Assembly (NCBI GenBank): GCA_016717115.1
Contig: JADKGE010000003.1
Location: 437,945 to 501,944, forward strand
From: Actinomycetota bacterium
GTDB taxonomy: Bacteria; Actinomycetota; Actinomycetes; S36-B12
DNA length: 64,000 nt
Direction: 5' to 3'
Shown here: positions 26,085 to 36,652 of the stretch, one piece after another
How the letters are laid out: every line of letters begins with the position of its first letter
Numbering within the stretch: the stretch's first letter is position 1
Translations under genes and position numbers: made by a program
Notes under the pieces: model-generated
What the model was told of the DNA's origin: nothing
Database searches by the model: none
Seen by the model: the letters and a program-made list of their open reading frames with translations, nothing else

Positions 26085-28124
26085 ATGGCCAACCGGCTGA
26101 GCGATTCCACGAGCCCGTATCTGTTGCAGCACAAGGACAATCCCGTCGACTGGTGGGAGTGGGGCGACGAGGCCTTCGACGAGGCGCGGCGCCGCGACGT
26201 CCCGGTGTTCGTGTCCATCGGATACTCGGCCTGCCACTGGTGCCACGTGATGGCCCACGAGTCCTTCGAGGACGAGGCGACGGCCGCGCTGCTCAACGAC
26301 CGGTTCGTGAGCATCAAGGTTGACCGGGAGGAGCGGCCCGACGTCGATGCCGTGTATATGCAGGCGACCATGGCGCTCACGGGCCAGGGCGGCTGGCCGA
26401 TGTCGGTGTTCGTGGATCACGACGGTCGGCCCTTCTACGCCGGCACGTACTTCCCAGCGGAGCCGCGGCATGGCATGCCGTCGTTCCCGCAGCTGCTCCG
26501 CGCGATCAGCGAGACCTGGGCGGAGCGACGCGACGACGTGCTCGCCGCCGGGGAGCGGATCACCGCGGCGCTCGGCGCGCGTGGCGTCCCCGCCAGCGAC
26601 GACCTGCCGCCGACTGCCGAGGACCTCGCGGCAGCCGTGGCGTCGTTGGCCCGCGACATGGACGAGCGTTCGGGCGGATTCGGCGGCGCGCCGAAGTTCC
26701 CGCCGTCGATGGTCCTGGAGTTCCTCCTGCGCCACCACGCCCTGACCGATGACGGGCTCTCCCTGGCCATGGCCGCCCAGACGCTCGAGGCGATGGCGCG
26801 GGGCGGCATGTACGACCAGGTCGGTGGCGGTTTCGCCCGCTACTCGGTGGACGCCGACTGGGTCGTGCCGCACTTCGAGAAGATGCTCTACGACAACGCG
26901 CTCCTTATGCGGGTGTACCTGCACTGGTGGCGCCTGACCGGCTCGGCCCTCGCTGAGCGCGTGGTCCGCGAGACCGCTGAGTTCCTCCTCACCGAGCTGC
27001 GAACGCCCGAGGGCGGCTTCGCCTCCGCACTGGATGCCGACAGTGAAGGCGGAGAGGGCGCGTTCTACGCCTGGTCGCCGGACCAGTTGCGTTCGGTCCT
27101 CGATGAGGACGACGCGGCGTGGGCCGCGCAGCTGCTCTCGGTCACCGACGCCGGCACCTTCGAGCACGGCTTGTCCACCCTGCAGCTGCGCCGGGATCCT
27201 GATGACGGGCCGCGTTAGCGTCGCATCCGGGCGGATCTCGCCCGAGCCCGCGCCGGGCGGCCCCGTCCTGCTCGGGACGACAAGGTCGTGGCGGCCTGGA
27301 ACGGTCTCGCCATCGCTGCGCTCGCGGAGGCGGGGGCTCTTCTCGACGAGGCGGAGTGGGTCGAGGCTGCCGAGGCGGCCGCCGACCTGATCGTCGGCCT
27401 GCATCTGGGCGCCGACGGCGGTGACCGGCTGTGCCGCACGTCCCGGGACGGGCGCGCGGGCGACAACGACGGGGTCCTGGACGACTACGGCAGCATGGCC
27501 GAGGGCCTCCTCGCGCTCTTCCAGGTCACCGGCGACGATGAGTGGCTGGCGTTCGCCGGGATCCTGATCGACGTGGCCGTCCAGCACTTCGCGGACTCAG
27601 GCGGTGGGTTCTTCACCACGGCTGACGACGCGCCCGCCCTCATCCAGCGACCCCGCGACCCGTCGGACAACGCCGAGCCGTCCGGATGGTTCGCGGTCGC
27701 CAACGCCTGCCTCACCTACTCGGCGCTGACGGGGCTGGCCGAGTACCGCGCGATCGCCGAGCAAGCGCTGCGCGTCGTGACCCCCCTCGCGAGGCGCGCG
27801 CCGCGCGCAGTGGGCTGGGGGCTGGCCACTGCCGTGGCCGTCCAGGCAGGCCCACTCGAGGTGGCGGTGGTCGGCGATCCGGGAGACCGAGCGCTCGCGG
27901 TGATGCGGCGAAACGCGCTGATGTCCCCTTCGCCGGGGGCCGTGGTCGCGGTCGGGGACCCGACTGCGAGCGGCGACGCCGTGCCCCTCCTGCGCGATCG
28001 GCCGGCCATCGACGGGCGGGCAACCGCCTACGTCTGCCGGCGGTTCGTATGCGATGCACCGACCATGGATCCGACCGAGCTGGCCGTCCGTGTTGGCACT
28101 CGGCGGGGACTTCTCGAGGAGTAG
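26085..28124 (+). pseudogene. YyaL/DUF255 thioredoxin-fold protein interrupted by in-frame TAG
   Basis: Thioredoxin-domain plus glycan-hydrolase-like protein (YyaL/SPATA20 type). The N-terminus MANRLSDSTSPYLLQHKDNP is a hallmark and the active site is SACHWCHVMAHESF. The central (alpha/alpha)6-like region includes FPPSMVLEFLLRHH and VPHFEKMLYDNALLM. TAG at 27216-27218 interrupts the frame after LQLRRDPDDGPR. The same frame continues with RRIRADLARARAGRPRPARD and KVVAAWNGLAIAALAEAGAL to the normal end at 28124. Full length would be 679 residues. A Trp (TGG) is the likely ancestral codon. The downstream fragment could restart at a GTG at 27288, but would lack the CxxC domain. Confidence 0.82.
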
Positions 28125-28171
28125 CCTGCTGAACTGAGCCGCCACCCGCGGCCGTGGCGAGTGGAGTGTCT

Positions 28172-28933
28172 GTGGGCCTGTCGGATCTGGTGTACGGCGT
28201 CTACGAGCGACGCCTGAACGCCCAGATCCCGGCCGAGGGCCGGCCCCGCCACGTGGGGGTCATCCTCGACGGCAATCGACGTTGGGCCACGGCGCAGGGT
28301 TCGTCCTCGTCCGTCGGCCATCGCGCTGGGGCGGCGAAGATCGTCGACTTCCTCGGCTGGTGCGACGAGGCCGGGGTGGAGGTAGTCACCCTCTGGTTGC
28401 TGTCCACGGACAACCTCAACCGTCCGCAGCCTGAGCTCGATGCGCTCATGGGCATCATCGAGGACACCGTCAGCGGGCTCGTCGAGCAGGGACGCTGGCG
28501 TCTGCACCCGGTCGGGGCCCTCGATCTGCTGCCCGCGCAGACGGCCCGCCTGCTGAAGGAGGCGGAGGAGGCCACGTCGGGGATCGACGGCTCGCTGGTC
28601 AACGTGGCCGTCGGGTACGGCGGTCGCCGCGAGGTGGTCGACGCGGTCCGGGCGCTGCTGCACGAGCACGCCAGCCAGGGCACGTCGCTCGACGAGCTCG
28701 CCCAGCTGCTCGACGTCGAGCACATCACGCAGCATCTGTACACCAAGGGCCAGCCCGATCCCGACCTCGTCATCCGCACGTCGGGCGAGCAGCGGCTGTC
28801 GGGCTTCCTGCTGTGGCAGAGCGCGCACTCGGAGTTCTACTTCTGCGAGGCCTACTGGCCGGACTTCCGGCATGTCGACTTCCTGCGCGCCCTGCGTGCC
28901 TACGCCGACCGGCAGCGCCGGTTCGGCACCTGA
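28172..28933 (+). CDS. Short-chain cis-prenyl transferase (Rv1086-like)
   Basis: cis-Prenyl transferase of 253 residues. The catalytic Asp lies in VILDGNRRWA, followed by VTLWLLSTDNLNRP, VNVAVGYGGRREVVDAV and the C-terminal DLVIRTSGEQRLSGFLLWQS. Similarity is greatest to the actinobacterial Rv1086 group, which makes Z,E-farnesyl diphosphate as precursor of decaprenyl phosphate. Product length is inferred. GTG at 28172 is preferred: it has GGAG five bases upstream and begins at the conserved LSDLVYGVYE. It makes lipid-carrier precursors at the membrane. Confidence 0.85.
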   Translation: MGLSDLVYGVYERRLNAQIPAEGRPRHVGVILDGNRRWATAQGSSSSVGHRAGAAKIVDFLGWCDEAGVEVVTLWLLSTDNLNRPQPELDALMGIIEDTVSGLVEQGRWRLHPVGALDLLPAQTARLLKEAEEATSGIDGSLVNVAVGYGGRREVVDAVRALLHEHASQGTSLDELAQLLDVEHITQHLYTKGQPDPDLVIRTSGEQRLSGFLLWQSAHSEFYFCEAYWPDFRHVDFLRALRAYADRQRRFGT

Positions 28934-29093
28934 CCGCCCGAAACCCAGAGTTCACGTCCGCGGCATGTCACGTTCGGCGTGGCTCCGCCGCAAGGTGCCG
29001 GTGTCGTCCTAGCGTCACGATGAGCGGGTGTGCAGCCGCGCACTCGTAACCGCACCGGGTCGCCCGGCAGGTGGCCCGCATCAGGAGGCCCAC

Positions 29094-30410
29094 GTGCCCG
29101 CTGCGCGCGTCGCAACCGAACCTCGCCGCACGTACGTCATCGACACCTCGGTCCTGCTCTCGGATCCGCGAGCGCTGCTGCGCTTCCATGAGCATGACGT
29201 GGTGATCCCGGTCGTGGTGGTCACGGAGCTCGAGGCGAAACGCAGCCATCCCGAACTGGGCTACTTCGCCCGGCAGGCGCTCCGCCTGCTCGATGACCTC
29301 CGGGTGGAGAACGGTCGGCTGGACGAGCCGATGGCCGTCGGCGACGCCGGCGGCACCGTGCGCGTCGAGCTGAACCACACCGACGTGACCGTCCTGCCGA
29401 ACGGCCTGCGCCTGGGCGACAACGACACCCGGATCCTCGCGGTCGCCCGCAACCTGGAGATGGACGGCCGGTCCGTGGTGCTGGTCAGCAAGGACCTGCC
29501 CATGCGGGTCAAGGCGTCGTCGGTGGGGATCGTCGCGGAGGAGTACCGCGCGGAGTTCGTCGTGGAGACCGGGTACACCGGGATGACGGAGGTCGACGTC
29601 GCTGCCGCGGATATCGACCAGCTCTACGACGATCAGGTGATCGACCTCGAGGCCGCCCTCGACCTGCCGTGTCACACCGGCCTCGTGCTGCTGTCCGATC
29701 GCGGGAGCGCCCTGGGCCGGGTCACCCCGGACAAGCGCGTGCGACTGGTCCGCGGGGACCGGGAGGCCTTCGGGATCCACGGTCGCAGCGCGGAGCAGCG
29801 GATCGCCTTGGACCTCCTGCTCGATCCGGACATCGGCATCATCTCGCTGGGCGGCCGCGCCGGCACGGGCAAGAGCGCCCTCGCCCTGTGCGCCGGCCTC
29901 GAGGCGGTGCTCGAACGCCGGCAGCACCGCAAGGTCATCGTGTTCCGGCCGTTGTTCGCGGTCGGCGGCCAGGAGCTCGGATACCTGCCGGGTTCGGAGG
30001 CGGAGAAGATGTCCCCGTGGGGACAGGCGGTGTTCGACACCCTCGGCGCGGTCACGACGCAGGAGGTCGTGGAGGAGATCGTCGACCGCGGCATGCTCGA
30101 GGTGCTTCCGCTCACCCACATCCGGGGCCGGTCGCTGCACGACGCCTTCGTGATCGTTGACGAGGCGCAGTCGCTGGAGCGCAACGTCCTGCTCACGGTG
30201 CTGTCGCGCATCGGTCGGGACAGCCGCGTCATCCTGACCCACGATGTTGCCCAGCGCGACAATCTCAGGGTCGGCCGGCACGACGGCGTCGTTGCCGTGG
30301 TGGAGAAGCTCAAGGGCCACCCGCTGTTCGCGCACGTGACGCTCACCCGATCGGAGCGCTCGCCGATCGCCGCGCTGGTCACGGAGATGCTGGAGGACAT
30401 CTCCTCCTAG
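29094..30410 (+). CDS. PhoH family protein: PIN nuclease plus PhoH ATPase
   Basis: A 438-residue PhoH2-type protein. Residues about 10-140 form a PIN RNase domain with acidic residues in YVIDTSVLL, ELEAKR and LGDNDTRILA. From about residue 225 comes the PhoH ATPase with Walker A GGRAGTGKSALAL, KVIVFRPLFAVGGQELGYLPG and Walker B FVIVDEAQSL. PhoH2 proteins unwind and cut RNA using ATP. AGGAGG at 29083-29088 positions the GTG at 29094. Confidence 0.9.
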   Translation: MPAARVATEPRRTYVIDTSVLLSDPRALLRFHEHDVVIPVVVVTELEAKRSHPELGYFARQALRLLDDLRVENGRLDEPMAVGDAGGTVRVELNHTDVTVLPNGLRLGDNDTRILAVARNLEMDGRSVVLVSKDLPMRVKASSVGIVAEEYRAEFVVETGYTGMTEVDVAAADIDQLYDDQVIDLEAALDLPCHTGLVLLSDRGSALGRVTPDKRVRLVRGDREAFGIHGRSAEQRIALDLLLDPDIGIISLGGRAGTGKSALALCAGLEAVLERRQHRKVIVFRPLFAVGGQELGYLPGSEAEKMSPWGQAVFDTLGAVTTQEVVEEIVDRGMLEVLPLTHIRGRSLHDAFVIVDEAQSLERNVLLTVLSRIGRDSRVILTHDVAQRDNLRVGRHDGVVAVVEKLKGHPLFAHVTLTRSERSPIAALVTEMLEDISS

Positions 30411-30504
30411 CCCAGGAGTGTGTGCTCGGTGGGCTGTGGACAGTCGTGTGAGGCCCGTCACATCAACCGCGGGATTTCCCTCATGGCTCGTGACGTGAGG
30501 ACAC

Positions 30505-30526
30505 TAATATCCGAAATGTCGGACAT
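30505..30526 (+). promoter_or_regulatory. -10 box and 20 bp near-palindrome upstream of secreted lysozyme-fold gene
   Basis: In a locally AT-richer patch, TAATAT (30505-30510) could be a -10 box. It overlaps a 20 bp near-palindrome (30507-30526) whose core is TCCGA-AATG-TCGGA; eight of ten pairs match. It is a candidate operator controlling the gene at 30639, with a leader of roughly 120 nt. Confidence 0.35.
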
Positions 30527-30638
30527 GGTATGTGAGATGGACCACGCCCCTCCGGCGTGACAACGTCGTCATTCTTCGGCACGGTGGTTCCTTGTTGTGA
30601 CTTTGGTCCCGCCAGACGAGCCGCCGAGGGGAGTGTCG

Positions 30639-31211
30639 ATGCGTTCAGCGATGCGCGCCGTCGCCCTGACGACGGCCGTTGTGCTGACCGTCGCCGGCTT
30701 CGCCTCCACCTCCGCTGCCGTGCCGACGTCCTCGACCGTGGCAGTAACGGCCGGCGAGGGCGCAGCGGCCGTCACCCCCGTGAAGAAGCGCCCCAAGCCG
30801 ACCGCCAAGCGACTGGCCCGCGAGGCTGCGCTGGCCCGTGGCAACCGTCAGGCCGCTGACCTTGTGGGATACCTGCCGAGCCTGTACCAGGGCAAGTGGT
30901 ACATGCCGCGCAAGGAGTCCATCCGACGCTGCATCATGCTGCGCGAGAGCCACGCCAACTACCGCGTCGTCGGTGCGGGCACCTACTTCGGCGCGTACCA
31001 GATGAACCGAGGCCTCGCCATCGGCGCCACCTTCATCATGCAGAAGGAAGTCCGTCGGGAGATGGGCAAGGAGGGCGTGCGGATCGTGCGCGCTCTGCGC
31101 AAGACCAACCCGAACAACTGGAACCGGTACTGGCAGGATCGCGCCTTCTGGACCATCTGGCGGCACGGTGCGGGAAAGGGCCACTGGGGCGGCGGGGCAC
31201 ACTCCTGCTGA
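30639..31211 (+). CDS. Secreted transglycosylase/lysozyme-fold protein
   Basis: Secreted protein of 190 residues. The signal peptide runs to about residue 27 (AVALTTAVVLTVAGFASTSA). A linker rich in Lys, Pro and Arg follows. A C-terminal lysozyme-like domain (about 85-190) carries RRCIMLRESHANYRV with the likely catalytic Glu103, then GTYFGAYQMNRG. The pattern resembles Rpf/SLT-type peptidoglycan lytic enzymes, which act on the cell wall. Cys98 and the C-terminal Cys may form a disulfide. GGGGAG at about 30628-30633 supports the ATG at 30639. Confidence 0.75.
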   Translation: MRSAMRAVALTTAVVLTVAGFASTSAAVPTSSTVAVTAGEGAAAVTPVKKRPKPTAKRLAREAALARGNRQAADLVGYLPSLYQGKWYMPRKESIRRCIMLRESHANYRVVGAGTYFGAYQMNRGLAIGATFIMQKEVRREMGKEGVRIVRALRKTNPNNWNRYWQDRAFWTIWRHGAGKGHWGGGAHSC

Positions 31212-31224
31212 TCGCCAGCGGGCA

Positions 31225-32889
<1,665 letters not shown>

Positions 32890-32895
32890 GGGTTC

Positions 32896-32901
32896 AGCGT
32901 A
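32896..32901 (-). promoter_or_regulatory. -10 box of a leaderless promoter (fumarase)
   Basis: Minus-strand TACGCT, six bases, GTG at 32889. Confidence 0.5.
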
Positions 32902-32913
32902 CGACTCACGCGG

Positions 32914-33708
32914 TCAGTCGATGAGGCGCACCTGCAGGCGTCGGATGGCCAGCACGCCCATGACGGCGGCGAACGCGGCCAGGAAGGCGGCATGGCCCAG
33001 GTCGGCCCAGCCCATGGCGGCGAACGAGGCATCGCGCACGAGCTGGACGCTGTGGTACAGCGGATTCAGCTGGGCCACGGCCAGCGCCCAGGACGGCAGG
33101 TTGGTCAGGGGGAAGAAGATCCCCGAGACCAAGAACAGCGGCGTGACGAGGGCGGACGTGACGTACTGGAACGAGTCGATCGACGTGACGATGCCGCTGA
33201 CCCACTGCCCGAAGAAGGCGAAGCCCAGGCCCGTGAGGATCGCGACGAAGGGGATGATCGCCATCGTGGGCACCGGCGCCAGCCCGAAGAACAGGATCGT
33301 GATGACCAGGGGCGCGCACGCGTACAGGCCCGCCTTCACGGAGATCCACGTGCCTTCACCCAGCACGAGCTCGGCCGGCGAGATGGGTGTGGCCAGGATG
33401 CCGTCGTACACCTTCTGGAAGACCCGCGCGACGAAGGTGTTGAACATCCCGGGGAAGACGGCAGCGGCCATGGCGGCCGACGCGACAATGCCGGTTCCGA
33501 CGAACTGGACGTACGGGATGCCGTCCACCTCGGTGATGAGCGAGCCGAGGCCGAGGCCGAGGGCGAGGAAGTACACCGTCGGCTCGAGGACGGCGGAGAA
33601 CGTCGTCGGCCGCCAGTAGCGGCGGAAGAGCTGCAGCTCCCGGCTCCAGATGGCGGCGATCGCGGCGGGCTCGACGGCCCGCAGGCGCGGGATGTCCGGA
33701 GCGCTCAT
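32914..33708 (-). CDS. ABC-2 type permease
   Basis: Six-helix ABC-2 membrane subunit of 264 residues related to NodJ/DrrB-type exporters: FSAVLEPTVYFLALGLGLG in helix 1 and SGIFFPLTNLPSWALAVAQL near the end. It works with the ATPase encoded just upstream, with which it shares an ATGA overlap. It is last in an operon headed by an amylosucrase-like gene, so a carbohydrate-linked export role is possible but unproven. Confidence 0.87.
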   Translation of the reverse strand: MSAPDIPRLRAVEPAAIAAIWSRELQLFRRYWRPTTFSAVLEPTVYFLALGLGLGSLITEVDGIPYVQFVGTGIVASAAMAAAVFPGMFNTFVARVFQKVYDGILATPISPAELVLGEGTWISVKAGLYACAPLVITILFFGLAPVPTMAIIPFVAILTGLGFAFFGQWVSGIVTSIDSFQYVTSALVTPLFLVSGIFFPLTNLPSWALAVAQLNPLYHSVQLVRDASFAAMGWADLGHAAFLAAFAAVMGVLAIRRLQVRLID

Positions 33709-34610
33709 TCCAGCCCCTCCCCGGTGAGGAGCACGAACACGTCCTCGAGGTTGGACGCGCGCAGGACATGGTCGTCGAACTCGTCGAAGAACGACGGTGG
33801 TACGGACTCGGCGCGCAGTACCGAGATGCTGGGTCCGGTACGGCGGGTCGACAGGCCGGCCGCACTCGCCGCATTCTCGATCTGGCGCAGGCGAGAGGGA
33901 GATCCGTAGAACTCGGCGGCCTGGACACCGGCGTGTGCCGCGAGCAGGGTTTCGGGCGCCCCCTGGGCGACGAGCCTGCCGTGGTTCATGATGGCGACGT
34001 CGTCGGCCAGTCGTTCGGCCTCCTCGATGTAGTGGGTCGACATGACGATGGTGACGCCCTCACTGCGCAGCTGGTCGATCAACGACCAGAGCTCAGCCCT
34101 GACCTGGGGGTCGAGTCCCACCGTCGGCTCGTCGAGGAGGACGAGTTCGGGGGAGTGGATCAGGCCGCGAGCGATAAGCAGGCGACGTCGCATCCCGCCC
34201 GACAGGTCCTCGGCCACGCTGTTCGAGCGGTCACCGAGGCTGGCGATCTCCAGCGCCCTGTCGACCGCCGCCTGTCGCTTCTCGCGCGGGATGCGGTACA
34301 TGGCCGCCCAGGCCCACAGGTTGGCGCGGCAGGTCAGCTGGAGGTCGAGGTTGTCGATCTGCGGCACCACGCCCATCCGCGCCCGCGCCCGCTTGCCCTC
34401 CCGCGGGACGTCGAGGCCGAGGACGCTGATGGTGCCTGAGGTGGCGACGGCCTGGCCCGTGAGCATCCGCATCGTGGTGCTCTTGCCGGCACCGTTCGGG
34501 CCGAGCAGGCCGAAGCAGGTGCCCCGCTCGACGGAGAGGGTCAGGTGATCCACCGCGGTGATGTCACCGAAGCGCTTGACGACGTCGCGCACTTCGAGGG
34601 CGGGGGTCAT
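33705..34610 (-). CDS. ABC transporter ATP-binding protein, NodI/DrrA-like
   Basis: ATPase of 301 residues. Walker A GPNGAGKSTTMRML, signature DLSGGMRRRLLIARGL and Walker B LVLLDEPTVGLDPQVR are complete. The C-terminal ~75 residues form the NodI/DrrA-type extension. Its ATG overlaps the amylosucrase-like stop (34607-34610) and its stop overlaps the permease start, so all three are probably translated together. Confidence 0.88.
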   Translation of the reverse strand: MTPALEVRDVVKRFGDITAVDHLTLSVERGTCFGLLGPNGAGKSTTMRMLTGQAVATSGTISVLGLDVPREGKRARARMGVVPQIDNLDLQLTCRANLWAWAAMYRIPREKRQAAVDRALEIASLGDRSNSVAEDLSGGMRRRLLIARGLIHSPELVLLDEPTVGLDPQVRAELWSLIDQLRSEGVTIVMSTHYIEEAERLADDVAIMNHGRLVAQGAPETLLAAHAGVQAAEFYGSPSRLRQIENAASAAGLSTRRTGPSISVLRAESVPPSFFDEFDDHVLRASNLEDVFVLLTGEGLE

Positions 34611-36538
34611 GATGACGAAGTCAACCACCACGTGCCGTACGGAGGAATGGTCGCTTCGTCGTGCCGCGCTATCTCCTGGCCCGACAGGTGGTCGAGCATG
34701 TACGGCCCGGTGAGGGGCCACAGGGCGGCCGCGTCGAACGACTGAGGCGACTCGGACAGGTTGTAGACCTCGACGATGCTGCCCGCCGCGTGCCGCCGAC
34801 GGAAGACGAGAACAGCCGGGTTCGACGTCGTGAAGGCATCGGTCCCGACCGATGCGTGCAGCGCCGGGAGGGTCTTTCGCACCTCGATGAGCCGGGTGAT
34901 CGCGGCGAGTACCCGGGCGGACACCACCGATGCCTTGGAGGTGCCGTCCACGAGGTGCCAGTTCATGGCGGGTCGGTGCACCCAGCGGTTGTCCGCACGC
35001 TTGGCGTCGTCGTCCAGGTAGGAGCGGTCGTTGAGCATGCCCAGCTCGTCGCCCATGTAGAGAAGTGGCAGTCCGCCGAAGCCGAACACCATGGCGTAGG
35101 CGCAGGTGAGCCGGTCGATCGCGGTGTCGAGCGCAGCCGGATCGGCCGCGTCGATGGCCGCCTCCAGGCCGGCGAGACTGGCCGCGCTGCCCGATGTGCG
35201 CCGGTCACCCGTCTCCGGGTTCGACTGGAAGTGCATTCCCGTGGCGAAGCTGCCGGCGAACTCCCCGGCGTAGAAGTCCGCCAGGAAGGTGCGGTGGTCG
35301 TAGCCGTTCCAGCCGACGGCCGCGGCGTCGGCATCGTCGATCGCCCAGCCGATGTCGTCGTGGCATCGCAGGTAGGTGGCCCAGGCGCTCGTGACGGGGA
35401 TCGGGGCGAACCGCGACAGCGCCGTGGCGAGGAGGCGTCCGTCGCGGGCGGCCAGGGCGGACCAGATCTGGACCATGAGCGAGTTGTGGTACGCGAGGTC
35501 GGACACCTTGCCGGCGTGCTCGCCCTGGCCGAGGTAGGCGACGACATCCTGGGGTCCGACGATCGCCTCGGCCTTGAAGATCACCGCCGGCGCCATGATG
35601 CGTGCGCACGCCCGCAAGGCCTGAGTGATGTCGTGGACCTCGGGCTGGTTCTGGCAGTTGGTGCCCAGGCGCTTCCAGACGAAGGCGATGGCGTCCAGCC
35701 GAATGCAGTCGGCTCCCTGGTTGGCAAGGAAGCCCACGATGTCCGCGAACTCCACGAAGAGGTGCGGGTTCGACCAGTTGACGTCCCACTGCCACTCGTT
35801 GAAGGTCGTCCAGACCCACGCGTCGAGCTGCTCGTCCCAGGTGAAGTTCCGCGGCGCGAAGGCGGGGAAGATCTCCGGGAGGGTGGCCTCGTAGGCGTCG
35901 GGCAGCTCGCGGTCGTCGTAGACGTAGAAGTAGTCGCGATAGTGCGGGTCGTTCGCCTTGGCCAGGCGTGCCCACTCGTGCTCGCGTGCGACGTGGTTCA
36001 GCACGAGATCGAGCGTCAGGGAGATGCCCGCGGCGTGCAGGTCGGTCGAGAGCGCGGCCAGGTCGTCCATCGTCCCGAGGTCGGGTCGCACCGAGCGGTA
36101 GTCCATGACCGCGTAGCCGCCGTCGTTGGCGCCGGGCCGCGGCGTCAGCAGTGGCATGAGGTGCAGGTAGGTCACGCCGAGGTCGCGCAGGTACCCGATG
36201 CGCTCGCGAATGCCCTGCAGGTTCCCTGCGAACAGGTCGGCATACGCCACGTAGCCGATAGCGTCGGCGGACTGGAACCAGTCGGGCCGCAGAACGCGGT
36301 CGCGGTCGCGTTGGCGCAGGTCGGGTCGTCGCGCGGCGTGGACCGAAGCGATGACGTCGATCAGGGAGGGGAGGACGCTCGCCGCGTCGTACACAGCGCT
36401 CAGCCCGTCCCACAGGTCGATCGCCCAGCGGTCGAACCGGGTGAGCACGTCAGCGCTTGCATCGTCACCGGCCAGTGCCATCGCCAACTGAGCGCGGGCC
36501 GCCGCAAGGGCCGGACCGCGGTCGTCGGTGTGGATCAT
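34607..36538 (-). CDS. GH13 alpha-glucosidase family, amylosucrase-like
   Basis: A 643-residue GH13 enzyme resembling amylosucrases (GH13 subfamily 4), which build alpha-1,4-glucan from sucrose, or related sucrose hydrolases. An N-terminal helical domain precedes the barrel. Conserved regions are DLVLNHV (I), DCIRLDAIAF with the nucleophile Asp (II), FKAEAIVG with the acid Glu (III) and YLRCHDDIGWAI (IV). A C-terminal beta domain closes the chain. ATG at 36538 has GAGG just upstream; an in-frame ATG at 36604 would place a LacI-type operator inside the coding region. Confidence 0.85.
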   Translation of the reverse strand: MIHTDDRGPALAAARAQLAMALAGDDASADVLTRFDRWAIDLWDGLSAVYDAASVLPSLIDVIASVHAARRPDLRQRDRDRVLRPDWFQSADAIGYVAYADLFAGNLQGIRERIGYLRDLGVTYLHLMPLLTPRPGANDGGYAVMDYRSVRPDLGTMDDLAALSTDLHAAGISLTLDLVLNHVAREHEWARLAKANDPHYRDYFYVYDDRELPDAYEATLPEIFPAFAPRNFTWDEQLDAWVWTTFNEWQWDVNWSNPHLFVEFADIVGFLANQGADCIRLDAIAFVWKRLGTNCQNQPEVHDITQALRACARIMAPAVIFKAEAIVGPQDVVAYLGQGEHAGKVSDLAYHNSLMVQIWSALAARDGRLLATALSRFAPIPVTSAWATYLRCHDDIGWAIDDADAAAVGWNGYDHRTFLADFYAGEFAGSFATGMHFQSNPETGDRRTSGSAASLAGLEAAIDAADPAALDTAIDRLTCAYAMVFGFGGLPLLYMGDELGMLNDRSYLDDDAKRADNRWVHRPAMNWHLVDGTSKASVVSARVLAAITRLIEVRKTLPALHASVGTDAFTTSNPAVLVFRRRHAAGSIVEVYNLSESPQSFDAAALWPLTGPYMLDHLSGQEIARHDEATIPPYGTWWLTSSS

Positions 36539-36579
36539 GTCGCCTCGTCCCTCTTCCCGCCGACCGTCCGGTAGACAGA

Positions 36580-36593
36580 TGTAAGCGGTTCCA
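36580..36593 (-). promoter_or_regulatory. LacI-family operator upstream of the amylosucrase-like operon
   Basis: TGTAAGCGGTTCCA matches the LacI/GalR consensus TGNAANCGNTTNCA at every defined position. It lies 42 bp upstream of the chosen start, where a promoter is expected. No LacI-type gene is in the window, so the regulator acts from elsewhere. Confidence 0.6.
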
Positions 36594-36652
36594 TAGGAAA
36601 GCATGGCCGAGGCAGGTCGGGTGCGGCAACCCCTTCGGCCCGATTTCCCGGG

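Noticed and set aside
16396..27218. Stop-codon recoding (selenocysteine, pyrrolysine or UAG readthrough) for the in-frame TGA and TAG codons
   Set aside because: Both TGA and TAG are affected, the positions do not match known recoded sites, no SECIS-like element was seen, and the same codons end normal genes here.
27288..28124. Independent gene starting at GTG 27288
   Set aside because: It is in frame with the upstream YyaL-type gene and continues its fold, so it is the C-terminal part of one interrupted gene.
30411..30638. ydaO-type c-di-AMP riboswitch upstream of the secreted lysozyme-fold gene
   Set aside because: The 228 bp leader lacks the conserved blocks of that riboswitch as far as I can read.
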